Assembly (NCBI GenBank): GCA_027946365.1
Contig: JAPEUQ010000009.1
Span: 372,001-436,000 of the forward strand
DNA length: 64,000 nt
Source of the DNA: Kalmusia sp. IMI 367209
Taxonomy: Eukaryota; Ascomycota; Dothideomycetes; Pleosporales; Didymosphaeriaceae
Direction: 5' to 3'
Below are positions 12,301 to 23,860 of the stretch, piece by piece. The first letter of the stretch is position 1. Each line of letters begins with the position of its first letter. The notes under the pieces were generated by a model that had not been told where the DNA came from, made no database searches, and was given only the letters and a program-made list of their open reading frames with translations. The position numbers and the translations under genes were made by a program.

Positions 12301-12357
12301 GTCGTTTCCAGTGATTAAAATGCTAGTGATGGTGGGCCATCATAGGGCTTCTCGCGC
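6372..12357. other. Six-kb gene-free region with many microsatellites
   Basis: This region lies between the convergent ends of the DSC4-like and bZIP genes. No ORF here resembles a protein; the longer ones (for example 7677-8390 minus and 9397-9966 minus) are low-complexity. Simple repeats include an AGC run at about 7046-7064, GGGTT runs near 7780, TGTGTC runs at 7830-7870, (GCTT)6 at 8057-8080, and a CTCCTA/CTCCTC run at about 8560-8584. There are CT-rich and purine-rich strand-asymmetric tracts at 7700-8900. It may hold a long non-coding RNA, a heavily spliced gene I could not resolve, or only spacer. Confidence 0.55.
8057..8080. repeat. (GCTT)6 microsatellite
   Basis: Six perfect tandem copies of the tetranucleotide, continued by near copies. 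Two shorter GCTT runs occur at 8427-8450. Confidence 0.9.
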
Positions 12358-13986
12358 CTAGCCATGAGCCGGCGCCCAATTCCTTTGCTCATGGCGAGCG
12401 GACTCGGAAGCAAACGGATCTTGTAATTGTGGCCGTTGGGCAGGGATGCGCTGATGATCCTGGTGTAGTCTTTGCTCGCGGTTTGGAAACGGTATCTGCG
12501 TTTGCTGCTGCGTTCGGTTCGTCGCCATGCCATTAGGAGGGGCGTTCACCGAGGCAAATGTAGACGCAGAAAAGTTCGCTGGTGAAGGTCCGGTGCCATT
12601 CAACGGGGGGACGGTTTCTCCTGGTGGGGGATGATATGTACTAGTTCGTCTTCGAACATTTCTTTCCGGCTCTAGAACGTCGTCATCGTAAGCGGAATAG
12701 GGAGATCCTGCAGAGCCGCCGCCGGTGGTGGAAGACGCAGCGTTCGAAGGGGCCACGGAAGACCGCCTGAGGCGGGGCGAAGCCGGCTTTGCATAATGTC
12801 GCTCTGCTCCTGGTTGTTGGTATACCACAGACTGGAAATAATCCCGTTCACTTCGATAGAAGTCTCTGTCTTCAAGGGCATATCGCAATTGTTGTTCTAG
12901 ACGAGCTATGCTCATGGAGGCTTCTCGTTCCTTTTCCTTTCTTCGTGCGCGAAACCGAGCTGATGCGCCTGCATTGCGCTTTCTCTTTTCGTCCGCGACC
13001 TTCGAAGCAGCTTGCACATCGACTGGAATCTGAACATGATGGCCCTGTTGGCTCTTGATGGTCATGATCTGGATGCTGCTTTGACTGGTCGGTGCCATGG
13101 CTATCCGACTACGCTCCAAGTCCATAGACATGGGGATTTGTTGCACTTCTTGCATATGTGCGTTACCTGGGGCTGCTACGTAATGCGTTTGTTGGCTAAC
13201 AGTCTCAAACTGGCTCGACGCCACTGAAGCAGGCTGACTGTATGGAGAATAGCCTGCGATCGGGCTAGCACTGCCTGATTGAGGAAAACTCATGCTCGGT
13301 CGTCGGAGCTCGCTGCGTACCATGGTTGGAGGTGGTGTGGGTGCAGTGGGAGGAATGAAGTAGGTACCGCGGGGCCCCACGCCTATAGGAGGCGTGGGCA
13401 GAGCAGGTTGCGAAGTAACCGAATCACCGACCGTAGGCCTACCGCTTGGAGACAGAAATGGAGACTGATGAGCGTCGATTGTTCCGGTCGGTGGGTTTAA
13501 GACACTGAGGCTCTGGGTTCGATGCACAGTGGGCGATAAAGGGCCTCTCCGCGGATGTCGGGGTTGCTGAAACTGCCTGGCAGGCATCATTTCACCTTTT
13601 GTTGAATCAACACTGGTAGGGCGACTGATGGAAGGCAGGCTCGTTTGTGGCGGATTCTCGATTGGTGAGGGCAGTTCCATCTGCGAGCCACTCCGTCGCC
13701 GGTTCCGCTGCTGTTCCAGCAAGTCTGCCTGCGGGTTCAAGATGGAATGCATACCCAGTAGACCTCCTGGTCTCCGGTCGTACCCAGGCGGGGTGCTAGA
13801 CAATTGGCGAAGCGGAGGCAGCGAAAGTGGACCGTTAGGTGGTGCATCACGCGAGCCGTCTCGTTGCAGTGCATGCACGACCGGGTGCGGATGAGTAGGT
13901 GACATCTGAGGTGTCGTCTGAATCAATCGACGGGGAACATCTTCTCCAGTGGGTGATTGGTTTGCTGCCCCCGTTGGCCTCGACAT
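12358..13986 (-). CDS. bZIP transcription factor
   Basis: From ATG 13986 the frame encodes 542 residues. A bZIP basic region lies at about 333-350 (RKRNAGASARFRARRKEKER), with the N-x7-R DNA-contact signature, followed by a short leucine-zipper-like helix (IARLEQQLRYALEDRDFY). The N-terminal half is Pro/Ser/Gln-rich and holds a GLLGMHSILNPQ motif, a type of short conserved block seen in several fungal regulators. The C-terminal part is Asn/Gln/Pro-rich and probably disordered. Presumed role: a nuclear, sequence-specific transcription factor; the NAGASARFR class occurs in fungal bZIPs but I do not assign a named regulator. The same frame stays open upstream to 14916 (852 residues), but that extension is rich in Cys, His, Arg and Pro and reads like an untranslated leader, so MSRPTGAANQ was preferred. 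Confidence 0.8.
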   Translation of the reverse strand: MSRPTGAANQSPTGEDVPRRLIQTTPQMSPTHPHPVVHALQRDGSRDAPPNGPLSLPPLRQLSSTPPGYDRRPGGLLGMHSILNPQADLLEQQRNRRRSGSQMELPSPIENPPQTSLPSISRPTSVDSTKGEMMPARQFQQPRHPRRGPLSPTVHRTQSLSVLNPPTGTIDAHQSPFLSPSGRPTVGDSVTSQPALPTPPIGVGPRGTYFIPPTAPTPPPTMVRSELRRPSMSFPQSGSASPIAGYSPYSQPASVASSQFETVSQQTHYVAAPGNAHMQEVQQIPMSMDLERSRIAMAPTSQSSIQIMTIKSQQGHHVQIPVDVQAASKVADEKRKRNAGASARFRARRKEKEREASMSIARLEQQLRYALEDRDFYRSERDYFQSVVYQQPGAERHYAKPASPRLRRSSVAPSNAASSTTGGGSAGSPYSAYDDDVLEPERNVRRRTSTYHPPPGETVPPLNGTGPSPANFSASTFASVNAPPNGMATNRTQQQTQIPFPNREQRLHQDHQRIPAQRPQLQDPFASESARHEQRNWAPAHG

Positions 13987-16700
13987 GGATATCTGTCCGT
14001 CAGAGCCCCTCTGGCCGCCGGGGGCCCACCATGAACGGTCTGCCTCGGGTACGGCAAGTTTGGGAGGAAGCACCGGGCGGTCTAAATAGTGCTTCTCAGG
14101 CGTATGGACTGGTGTCAATGGCCGCTGAAACGGATGAGGGTAATGATCGTGGGGGTTTTGAACAGCAGGAAGCGTTTGGGCAGCCAGGTTGAATGATGTG
14201 GATGGTGTCGTCGTTGGGGACAACACACCGAAACGTTCAATGGCGAGGCGAAAGGATTCGGGGGCAATACTCTGAGAAGCCGTAGGCACAACAGCGGTAG
14301 ACGACAAAACAACAGGTGGTGGATCAGATGAGGTGGAAGCCAAGAGCCATGCCGTGGTTTGGGGAAGCTGGTGGACGCAGCCACAGGCGAAGCAGGTGGA
14401 GGCGCGGGGAAGTACGAATGGTGATGGGAGGAGCGGCCTCGGTCTGATGGTATCGTCGGGGTTGAGTGCACGCACGGCGGCGCAAGGACCGCTATGACTT
14501 TTGAATGTGCGGTGAGTTGGGGCTTGGTCGCGGCGTGCAGTCGGTCGGGGTGCGAGCAAATAAGATGCATGGTGGGCGTCCCCCTGTCGAGCCAGCTCCC
14601 CGCCAGGAAGCAAGCACAAAAAGTACATGCATGGCAGACCCGGCGGCGCTAGGCAGAGAGTGCTGGGCGGTGGTGACAGGGCACTGGCATGGGAGCCCTG
14701 AGACGCGCTGGCACGGGACACAGGCACTGTCGTCGACGCTACTGCACGGAGCGCCGCCCCTGCGCGGAACGCGGGAGTGGGCCTTTGTGGGCTTTTTGTG
14801 CCCAAACCGACGCAAGCGCATGGTGCAACGTGCAGTGGGCGGTCGAGTGTGATGGCGCAGGCCATTGGCGGCCTCGGCACCTGCACAGAGCCCCCAGCGT
14901 GGCAGCTCTTCGCCATCTTGGACCTGTTGGATCGCCCGTCGGGCAGCAGTCAGACGTTTTTCGCTGCTGCTTTTCTGCGTCGCCGAGGCGAGTTCCCGCC
15001 GGAGAAAATGTCCGCCAGCGCTGCGCAGCCATGCACGCCATCTCGCTGCAGATGGGATGGGCCTGTCCTGGGGCGCAGCGAGCGATAGGATGCCGGTCGC
15101 TGACGATGCCGGGCGACGGCGCGCATGTAGGTGACGACGGTCGAAGCCGAGTCCAAGCGGGTTGGCCCTTTTGGTGGCGTGGCGCGGCGGTGGTGCGGTG
15201 AGACGGGAGGGAGCGTGTGAGGTGTGGTTGTGGTTATCGACGCAAGTTTCTTGTTGTTGTTGCTGTTGCATGTAGCTCTCTCCCAAGGTGCCTTCCCCAC
15301 GCCTCCGACCGTGGGGGTGGTTCCTTCCCCAACACGATAGGTCGCCTGTCTGTGCGCATGCCATGCACAATCATGCACTACGCAACAGAAAGTCGATTCT
15401 CCTCCCGCCCCGTGCCATCATCGCCCATTCCCCACCACGCCTGTGGCTGCTCTGCTCCTCTTTTTTTCTTTCTGGCCTCCCTGCCCGCAGACAGAGACCA
15501 GGCCCCTGCAGCGCGCGGAAGCTGCCCCGGATCCGACAGTAGCTGCGTCGTAGGCAACTGGCACTCTTCACACCCCTGACCGCATCGTCTGTGGAAGCAT
15601 GCCATCATGTGCCCGGCCTTTCACCACAACGCGACACACACACACACGGGAGCGCGGCGACGTGGTTGGGCAGCGGGCCGCACGTGGAAGCTGCATATCA
15701 CGCTTCTGAGCGTGCTTTGGATTTTCTTTTTCCTGACGCGCTCGCCTCCGCAATTGCCGACAGAGACGCCATGGAGGTGCGCCAGCTTCTGCAACGGCTT
15801 TCAGGCGGCCGCATCGGCGGTCGAATGCGTCCTGACAGCTGCATCGCGACACGAGCGTGGACGCCCCTAGACAGCCTCACACGCGGGGCACACGCCCTTT
15901 TGGATGGACGACCACGGTCGCCGTCCATGGATGGCCTTTTCTCTCGCAGGGCCCGCCCCTCCTCCTCATCCTCGCCCTCGCCCTCCTCCTGGCGACGCGG
16001 GAAGACAAGTCGCCCATCAGCGACCGGCCCTCGTAGTGCGTCATAGCGCGGTCCAGCGCCATGGTTGGCCTGCACCGTCGCTTGATCTGGGATCATCGGT
16101 TGGCCGTTTGGCAAAGTCATCGAAGCTTCGGCGCCAAAACTAGAAGCAGCTCCTCCACCAGTTTCTCCGGCTCCGCTGTGTCGGGTCCGCCCAAGCTCGA
16201 GGGAATTTCAGGAGGCTTTTGTCCGTGCCCCGTCACGCGTGCTGCTAAATCTGACCTTCAGCCGCGAGAAGCGTCTCTGCCATCTCCCAGGCACGCGGGG
16301 GCCTCGTCCGAACAGGTAACCCCCTCCAAACGAGATGAGCAGCGCCTCAACCTCTCGCACCTTACTCAGCTCCCTTTCGCAGCCTTTTGCAGGCTCGCCA
16401 TGCACACACACCTCGAATGCACATGGCTGCATCGGCACTTATCCGAGCGGTGAGCTCCCGAGAGGTATGGGCACGTCAGATGCGAGCCCCACAAGTGGAT
16501 ACAGACCTACATCAGGCACGTGTAGACACTGCGACTCGCGCTGAGCTTTGCCAGTCCAACGCACCGTCGCTGCAAGCCTGTCACTTTCATCACCCTTGCA
16601 TCATACCTCGACGCCGCAGGAACCACCCCCTCGTGTACCAACTGTTTCGAAAAATCGCTTCCGTCGATCGCACGACACTTATCGTCTCCATCGAGACATG
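13987..16700. other. GC-rich leader/upstream region of the bZIP gene
   Basis: GC-rich sequence with many overlapping short ORFs on both strands, none resembling a known protein. The bZIP frame runs through to 14916 without a stop. Probable long 5' leader and promoter of the bZIP gene, possibly with upstream ORFs. Confidence 0.45.
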
Positions 16701-18760
16701 TCTTCACGTACGCAATCAGTTAGGGTAATCGCTCACCATTCTTAAAAGGATAACCACGCAGGGCCATCTTGAGCTGCAATAAGAATCCCCCCAGTATTAA
16801 CTCGAGGGCTCTAGGATGCCTTGCACTTGCATGCTGCTGATAATCCAGTGACGCACATTATAGCGGCCACCTGCACGACAGAAGACGCCTTATGTCGACC
16901 CACCCTTGACCTAGACAATAACACCGTGACATATAATGTCTATTGCACATTTGGCCGGTTCGCCATCTTTTTCCAACCATTGACCCAGATTCCTCTCGTT
17001 GAAACTGCCGGCAAGCGTCAGAACGAGGCCAAGTACGCCCGAGCTTATTTTTTCGGGAATGGACGCCTGTGATTGGCTGGATTTTATGCTCGGAGATCCA
17101 ATAGCCTCGGAGAACGTTTCTCGACTGTCACACTAAGGGCAATCACGATTTACCCGGTGACAAAGTCCACAGGATCGGCTCGCTCCTCGCCTTGGCCCGC
17201 TCCAACTTCGAACGACCGTAGAAGCTGCCAAGGATCTACGCTATGAATATACCTCGTCTCGCTCCCTGCGACTGATCAGGAGCGGACTTCGAACCTATAC
17301 CATCTTTTATCCGACAGAGAATCACATCGACGGCACAACCTTAAACAAACATCATGATACCACTGTTACGAACTGTCAGAAGCTCGAGTCATGTACGGAT
17401 GACGTGCTGACGTTTAGACCAAAACAGTTTGAAAAGCAATTCCTCCCGATTTCCACGGAGCAACCCTTGGCCTTGCTATCGTTCTTGCTGTCTTGCACAT
17501 TCGGAGGCGGGAGGTCGGGCCGTGTGCACGTCTGTGACAAACTTTGCAAGCAATGCCACCACGCATGATCCCTTCACCTGCTCGGGGATTATCACGGAGC
17601 TAGAATCAAATCCAAGCCCGCGAACGTTGCATCGGATCAACATGCCTGTACGTTCTCAACGGTGCGCGATTGCAAGGCGGCGGCGCAGTCTGCCAGGAAC
17701 ATTCGTGTACCACAGACGAACGTTCGTTTTCTACGTCTAGCGACCAGCGTTCCTTCATTAGCTTCTGTCCATCGCTATATCCCCATGGCAAAGCCAACAC
17801 ACTGCGCCGTCAGACTTTCCGACAAGTAATGCACGTTGCCCACCACGCATCTTTGCTTAGCTGCACAATTTGTGCTCTATGCGAGGGATCTATGCGGGGC
17901 ACAAAACGTTGCTGGGCGGGTAGTGTATTCGGCGTCGGAGGCTCACCGGTTCGTGAAACTCGCTCTACGCCGCAGCGCTAGGGTGTGATGATAAGACAGC
18001 TTTTTCTCAACTAAGGTGTGCAGTCCAAGATTCATCTCCCAACATCTGGAATCACATTCATGTAATCAGGCATTATGTTATCTACTTATGCAACAGGTAC
18101 GATGTTCACATCATCATGCCACAAGACTGGTTCTACGTTCGCATTCCCGATGTCAGTACCACAATTTGAAAGGAAGTGTTTCGAAATCAACTTTCGACAC
18201 ATGCATACTGGGCCTCTGTATGCCCTGCAAGGCTTGATACAGATACGTGTTTGGCACATGACTTTCGGACTATATGAGCGCTACTAAGTCCAGGACCCAC
18301 GCGCATCGGCTGCCACAGATGTCGCAACACCGTTAGAGTCAAGTGGGTAGACGCATCGTGACATGTTCCTCAAAGGCCTTATTACTAGTATAATAGCCGC
18401 ATCTGACCACTACCGATCGCCGGAAAGGCTTGTCGCGCGCATGGACAGGGAGCTATATTACCCCGTATTATAGGCTCAATACGCCTGTCACGCCCCGACC
18501 ACATTGCTTCGCTGGCACACTGATTATCGACGGTGATCTCCGCCATTCTCCGCGCATACTAGCCTCTGACTCGAGCCTCTAGCCACCCATAATCGATACT
18601 TCTTCAGCATAGGCCTCTCTTCCAGGTGACTGCAAGCTTTTGACTGCTGTTCGCTATCTTCACTGCCAGGGCTCGGTCTCAGACGGAATCAAATCCAAAT
18701 GCTCCTACATTAGCTGGGGCTAGGCAGCGTTTCCTGTCCATGGGCAGGGATAAATACCCC

Positions 18761-18846
18761 TCGGGAGACCAACAAGGCAATTCCTTACCCCTCGCAAGGG
18801 AAAAATATTCCATATTGAGTAGTCTCGGAGTCGTTCCATCAAACAT
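18761..18846 (+). repeat. Dispersed repeat, copy A
   Basis: About 85 bp matches the reverse complement of 21182-21266 at roughly 80% identity with one small indel. The most conserved cores are CCTTACCCCTCGC and GAGTAGTCTCGGAGT. The two copies are inverted and 2.3 kb apart. No terminal repeats or coding sequence were recognised. Confidence 0.7.
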
Positions 18847-21181
18847 GGGCCCGCTACCCAGTCTGAACCTGAGGGTCATAAACCTGCCCTCGTATAGACT
18901 ACACGCGCAAGTCATCCAAACGACAAGCATGAGAACCGGGCCACGTGCACAAATTCTCTCTTCCACAAGTAATGCACGCTCCCGCCCGCGAAGATTGCTT
19001 TCTCAACGCACCTTCGTATTGACTACGGGTATTGAACGCGTCGCCTGGGTGTGCGAGTCCCTCTGTTATGCGGCGAAGCTGTTGACCTGAGCGCTCAGCG
19101 CGAAGGGCGACAGACAAGACGACGGGAGATAAGGCGATTCCGATGCATATTACTGTGCGTGGAACGAGTGGAAGTTCTCCTTGGGTGGAGAGCTTACAGC
19201 ATGTTTGTAAGGCGAGCAACTGTGTTCGATTGTAACTCGGCCTACCAGCCTGGTACGATACTAGCTGAGCTGGCCATTCACCTCACTCCCAGGCATCGTC
19301 CTCAATCCTATTCCTCAAACTGCATGACCTCTATTCTGATAGCACTCGTAGTGACAAGTCAAGTATAGTAAATCACCCCCATATTCTTTAGTAGTAAACT
19401 TGTCGCTACCGCAACCTGAGGTCCTACTATGATCAGCATCACCTTGCCCATACAGATCAGAAAGAATCCCGGTTACAGAGTATTCTGTAACTTACAGCCA
19501 GAAGTCGTACTTTTAGGCTCTGATACTGAGGACTTCCTTTCCTATTTTACCGCTAAATTTAAAATTTACTGTTAGTAAGAATGTTACCTTTGATACTTAG
19601 TATTCTGTAGGCGTAGGAAAGGATAGTAAGAGGAGCAGAGATATTAGGGAGGGTAGAGAATAGCGTGTAGTGATATAAATTCATCGTTATTCAGGCGTAT
19701 AAGCTTTACAGTCAAGGATGTTAAGCTACAACAGTGAGAGGCGTAGAGAAGAAATGTCACACGCTCGTAGACAGATACCAAGCACCTAAACTAAATGTAA
19801 GGTAATCAGGCATAGAGACAGTAAGGGTGAATGTGTGTTATACAGGGGTACACTAAACTATAATCTACTACGCCGTTCTGCAAGCCTAAGGAAAGAATTC
19901 TCCAAGCTCTTCCCCCAGCGCAACTACCATTTATTTCTTCTCATGGGCGCCTCCGGCTTCGCAACTCATGTTTCTCGTGGGTATATGAATGGAGAAGATG
20001 GATCTACGTTAACTCATGACATCCAGCATATGGTGCTTACCGAGGTTTCACCGGTGCCAGCTAGCCTCTTACCTACTGACGGTCCCAATCTGTAAAATGT
20101 TGACGTGCGTTTGCGATGAAAAGGCTTGCGCATCGTGACATAGCTGGGCATATGTGGCGCTGACATTAATCGTGGTAGTACTCGGCGTTAGGACCTGCTA
20201 CATCTGCACCACAAACATCACGCTGAGCGATGTGTCGACGAATGAAGTCACTATGCGGAAATCTGGTAAGTATGTTCTAGAAGTTGCTCCCACATGGATG
20301 TTGAGTCGCGATGGTAGGCAAATACCACGTTTTAGATCAGATCTGGCGTCAGTCTCGCTTCAGCAGCTGCGGCTGTAGGTAGTGAAACAATTCACTGATC
20401 CCTCCACCATGTCATCGAGTCACCATCATCGGGACCAAATCTGGGAGCGAGGTGAAAACTAAAGCACCCCACTTACAAGCGTGAGGAATTCCGCTCCATG
20501 TACGACTCGTATTGCCTCGTAACGCCTATTTGTGATGCAGAGAAAGCAGCACTATAATAGTCTGTACACGTCAACATTGTCTTGTGAAATGTCTCAGTTC
20601 TCGACTAGGACAAATATTAGATAATTTAGTCTGAACGGTATGGCCTTATTACCTAGGTCACACGCAGCGAATAGGATTTGGGACCCGCCCACCATCTTCA
20701 GCTTGCGACCCCTGTTGGGTAAGAGTGCACAGCATCAACGAAACCTAACAGCAGAACAACTGCAAGGACCGTCTAGCCTCGGATTCAATACAAAATTAGG
20801 AAGGTGTCTACTATGGGATATTCCGCAGCTGGAGGGCGCATATCGTGCTACGTGGAGTCGATCCGTGTTTTAGCCTTTTGCCTTTTGACCTTGTTCCTTG
20901 CGGAGAACGCCCCCACAGTTCTACAAGAACACATTAATTTTCCCCGAACTTGGTAAACCTACCGGAATTGGTATAGAAACTATAGCGAAACTCGTTCATC
21001 GTCAACCAGAATAGCGAAGGGAGAACTTCTAGCACACGTACTGTACACACAGCACTGGTTTGTTTGTCTGGTAATGTAACTGACGTGTGAGTTCTCTCTT
21101 GTACTCCGCCGCTGTCGATCGTACTGTTGCATTGTTGAGTATACATACCGTGCGTATAGTGTACCAACACCTATAGGCTCG

Positions 21182-21266
21182 GTGTTTGATGCATCAACTC
21201 CGAGACTACTCATTATGAAATGTTTTCCCCCGCGAGGGGTAAGGTATCGCCATGTTGCTTTCCCGA
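21182..21266 (-). repeat. Dispersed repeat, copy B (inverted)
   Basis: Reverse-complement partner of the copy at 18761-18846, with the same conserved cores. Divergence of about 20% implies an old duplication or decayed transposon copies. Confidence 0.7.
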
Positions 21267-22033
21267 GCAGGAGTGGGCATTTTGGCAGTGGATGCACAAT
21301 GAGGTAGGCAAATAGCTTAGCTGGTATCTATACCAGGCTGACAGGCCGAGTCACAATCGAATACAGTTGCCAACCGAGGATTGGAAAAAAGTATGCTGTT
21401 TGCATTCGTCGTGGTGCGAAGCCTAGCATCTGATTCGGGTTCCAGATCTGTTGTTTGTCATCGATCAAGAAAATCGCGTCGCTGCTAGAAAAGGTAATAG
21501 ATGCCCGTACTTTGAGTAGTTACCACTACCAGCGAGATTTACACCCGTAATCTTCTCCATCAAACGCTGCCCACCTTTCTCGGTTACAAACGCCGCAGTC
21601 CTAGACGAGAGCATTAGGGAAGATATCATCCGTGCTGTATGGCTCTAGATATTTTCAAGCTAAGTCCTCATCTAGTCATGCGCTTGACTTGAGAGAATGT
21701 ATGATGTCGATGTATAATTGAGGCAGTGCATTGCTTACATAAGGAGTGTGGCTAGTGGCTCTCTCTCACATTTCACTTTGGCTGCACTTTGGCTGCGTGG
21801 TGAACCCTCACGACGCCCACCTCGCCTGGACTCCAACCCCGTCGCTTAACTCAGCTCGCAACACAGAGGCGCTCGCCCTCGTCGAACTTTCTTCGCACGA
21901 TCCTCACCGTTAGACTCACCTTGCGCGGCCGGTAGCTCTCAACTGAGCGCAACCCCTTTCGCGACGCGTCTCACCTGTAGTCGCGCTCCTTTCAACAGCC
22001 GCTTCCAACGCAAGCCATCAGCCCGCACTCAAG

Positions 22034-22981
22034 ATGCCGGAATACACGAAATTGAAGAACGCCGAACTCGATGCGCTGCTCAAGGAACGTGGCCTGCCGC
22101 ACGGAGGCAAGAAGGCAGACATGGTAGCCCGTCTCGCTGAGGATGATAAGAAGAAGGCCTCTGACGCAGATCCTACGGCATCAAAAGCAGCGCACCCCGA
22201 GGACGAGATCGACTGGGATGATGAAGATACCCCCGCTGATGCCGGTAAGGGCGCAGCTACTGCATCCGCGCCTGCGAAGGACAACACAAAGGGATCTGCT
22301 CAAGCTGTAGTGACCGAGACAGATACAGTCGCTAAGGCCGGTGGCATCGGACAGCCGCCGAATCCGCAAGCTGTGCCCAACCAGAAGGTCGACATCGACC
22401 CCTCAAAGACAGATGACCTTTCGGTGAAACCCCCGACCGAGGACGCGGAGGCCAGCACCGGAGCGACGGCGGAAGAGCCGAAGGAGCCTGCTCCGGATTA
22501 TGCTCAAGGCATCGCAGCGACGAACCTTGACACCGAAATCGAGAAGCGCAAAGCTCGTGCTAAGAGGTTTGGTCTTAAGGTCGAGGATGATGAGAGCTTG
22601 AAGAAGCTGGAGCGCGCAAAGAAATTTGGCGAGTCCGGACCGCCAAAGGGCCTCGACGAAGCTCTTCCAGAGCGCACAGAGCGCAAAAAGCGAGGAAGGG
22701 AGGACAACGAGGATGGCGGTAGGAACAAGCGCCGTGGTGGTGGACGCGCTGGTGGAAATCGGGGTCGTGGTGATGGCAACCGGGATGGAGATAGGAGACG
22801 CGACAACCGAGAAAACCGAGACAACCGAGACAATCGAGACAGTCGAGACAATCGAGACAATCGAGACAACAGGCGGGACGATAGGCGCAACGACCGCGGG
22901 TCCAATTGGATGAGCGCCGCCGACCGGGAGCGAGCGGAAGCGAGGAAGGCCAAGTGGTCAAAGCAAGAGTCTTCGTCTTGA
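22034..22981 (+). CDS. THO1: SAP-domain protein, Tho1/SARNP-like
   Basis: An uninterrupted 315-residue frame. A SAP domain fills residues 1-40 (YTKLKNAELDALLKERGLP, then GGKKADMVARLAEDD), the usual N-terminal position in Tho1/SARNP/CIP29. An acidic low-complexity middle is followed by the second family block, with repeated KRAKRFG-like motifs: EKRKARAKRFGLKV and LERAKKFGE. The C-terminal fifth is an RGG-like and RDN-rich tail ending in ADRERAEARKAKW, typical of RNA-binding proteins. Known role: a nuclear mRNP factor linked to transcription and mRNA export through TREX/Sub2. The tail contains tandem NRD/NRE units encoded by near-perfect 9-bp repeats (22800-22872). The start is the first ATG after a CT-rich leader. 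Confidence 0.88.
   Translation: MPEYTKLKNAELDALLKERGLPHGGKKADMVARLAEDDKKKASDADPTASKAAHPEDEIDWDDEDTPADAGKGAATASAPAKDNTKGSAQAVVTETDTVAKAGGIGQPPNPQAVPNQKVDIDPSKTDDLSVKPPTEDAEASTGATAEEPKEPAPDYAQGIAATNLDTEIEKRKARAKRFGLKVEDDESLKKLERAKKFGESGPPKGLDEALPERTERKKRGREDNEDGGRNKRRGGGRAGGNRGRGDGNRDGDRRRDNRENRDNRDNRDSRDNRDNRDNRRDDRRNDRGSNWMSAADRERAEARKAKWSKQESSS
22800..22872 (+). repeat. Coding 9-bp tandem repeat (Asp-Asn-Arg)
   Basis: Roughly eight imperfect copies of GACAAYCGA lie inside the THO1-like gene, encoding a DNR/ENR/DSR array. Length variation would stay in frame. Confidence 0.8.
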
Positions 22982-23860
22982 AAGCCAGACGAGACTGTTA
23001 CTCATCGGCACATATAAAGAAACGGCCAAATTGAAAAGGGCTTGGGCTGGGAAGGATCGGTTTCCTTCAGCGAGATAGCGCGCGGTATGCGGGCACAGCA
23101 TGGATACGACGATATCTGTACAACACATCTTTTACGATCGGTTTCGGGACAGATTGCCAGAACAGCTTGGTTCTTGGGCCGTTATTTCATACACTTCACC
23201 AGGATAATTATATTTGAATCATTGGACCTCGCAACCAACCATTCTCCACTTGTCTTTTCTGGCTTTCCGCTTCTACGATAGTGCAGCCGCTTTGTGGCAA
23301 CCCTTTTCTGCGCATAGGGAGAATCTATTTGGCACTTGACGCGCAAGCAGCACACATGTGCTTCTTCCTGCGTATAAATCGAAAGATGTCTTTCGTTCCT
23401 GCCTTCGCCGTGCCATCGCAAATCGCCAGCATGCCATCCGCCGTCGTCCCACCACTATGAACATGTGCATAACTGGCAAGGCTCTGACTTTTCCATCCGA
23501 CGCTTTCTCTGTCCATGGTGGTTGGAGGCCATTGCCTCAATATGGATCATTGACCCATCTGCACCAATCTAGCAGCTACCGCATACCAAAGCTTAGATTA
23601 CAGTCACGAAAGACCCTCTCAACTGAGTATGCTAGCAACGTAGATAGCATCTAATTGCATACCTCAATTCTTAGTTCTATTACAAAAGAACGCTTAAAGA
23701 ACGACGCAGTCCGATGGGAGAAGAATGTCTGGCATTTGAAACGCGCCAGTCAGTGTGAAATGGTGGGAACTACCGGTCACTTGCGTTGCGTATGCTGAGG
23801 AATTCCGGCCCATCATGTCTCTAGACCTTGAAGATAGTCTAACTTCGCTAGTGGATCACT
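22982..23860. other. Intergenic, nothing recognised
   Basis: Convergent 3' flanks of the THO1-like and F-box-like genes. No supported coding frame, RNA gene or repeat was seen. Confidence 0.6.

Larger units (their letters stand above)
16701..22033. other. Gene-poor region with repeat relics
   Basis: No coding gene was recognised over 5.3 kb. An AT-rich, TpA-rich island lies at about 19370-19860, and an inverted pair of related 85-bp sequences lies at 18761 and 21182. This looks like degraded repetitive DNA. The last 260 bases (about 21770-22030) are CT-rich and probably form the promoter and leader of the THO1-like gene. Confidence 0.5.

Noticed and set aside
14492..15370. 292-codon minus-strand ORF upstream of the bZIP gene
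   Set aside because: Pro/Arg/His/Cys-rich with no motif; likely open by GC-rich composition in the leader region.
15591..16046. 151-codon plus-strand ORF
   Set aside because: Ser/Arg/Pro-rich, overlaps an equally long antisense frame, no recognisable domain or intron signals.
22800..22872. Regular short repeats resembling an array
   Set aside because: Units are contiguous 9-mers without spacers and lie in a coding frame, so not CRISPR; the genome is eukaryotic.
22504..22953. 149-codon ORF antisense to the THO1-like gene
   Set aside because: Its Leu-Ser-Arg repeats are the reverse complement of the DNR/RGG coding repeats.
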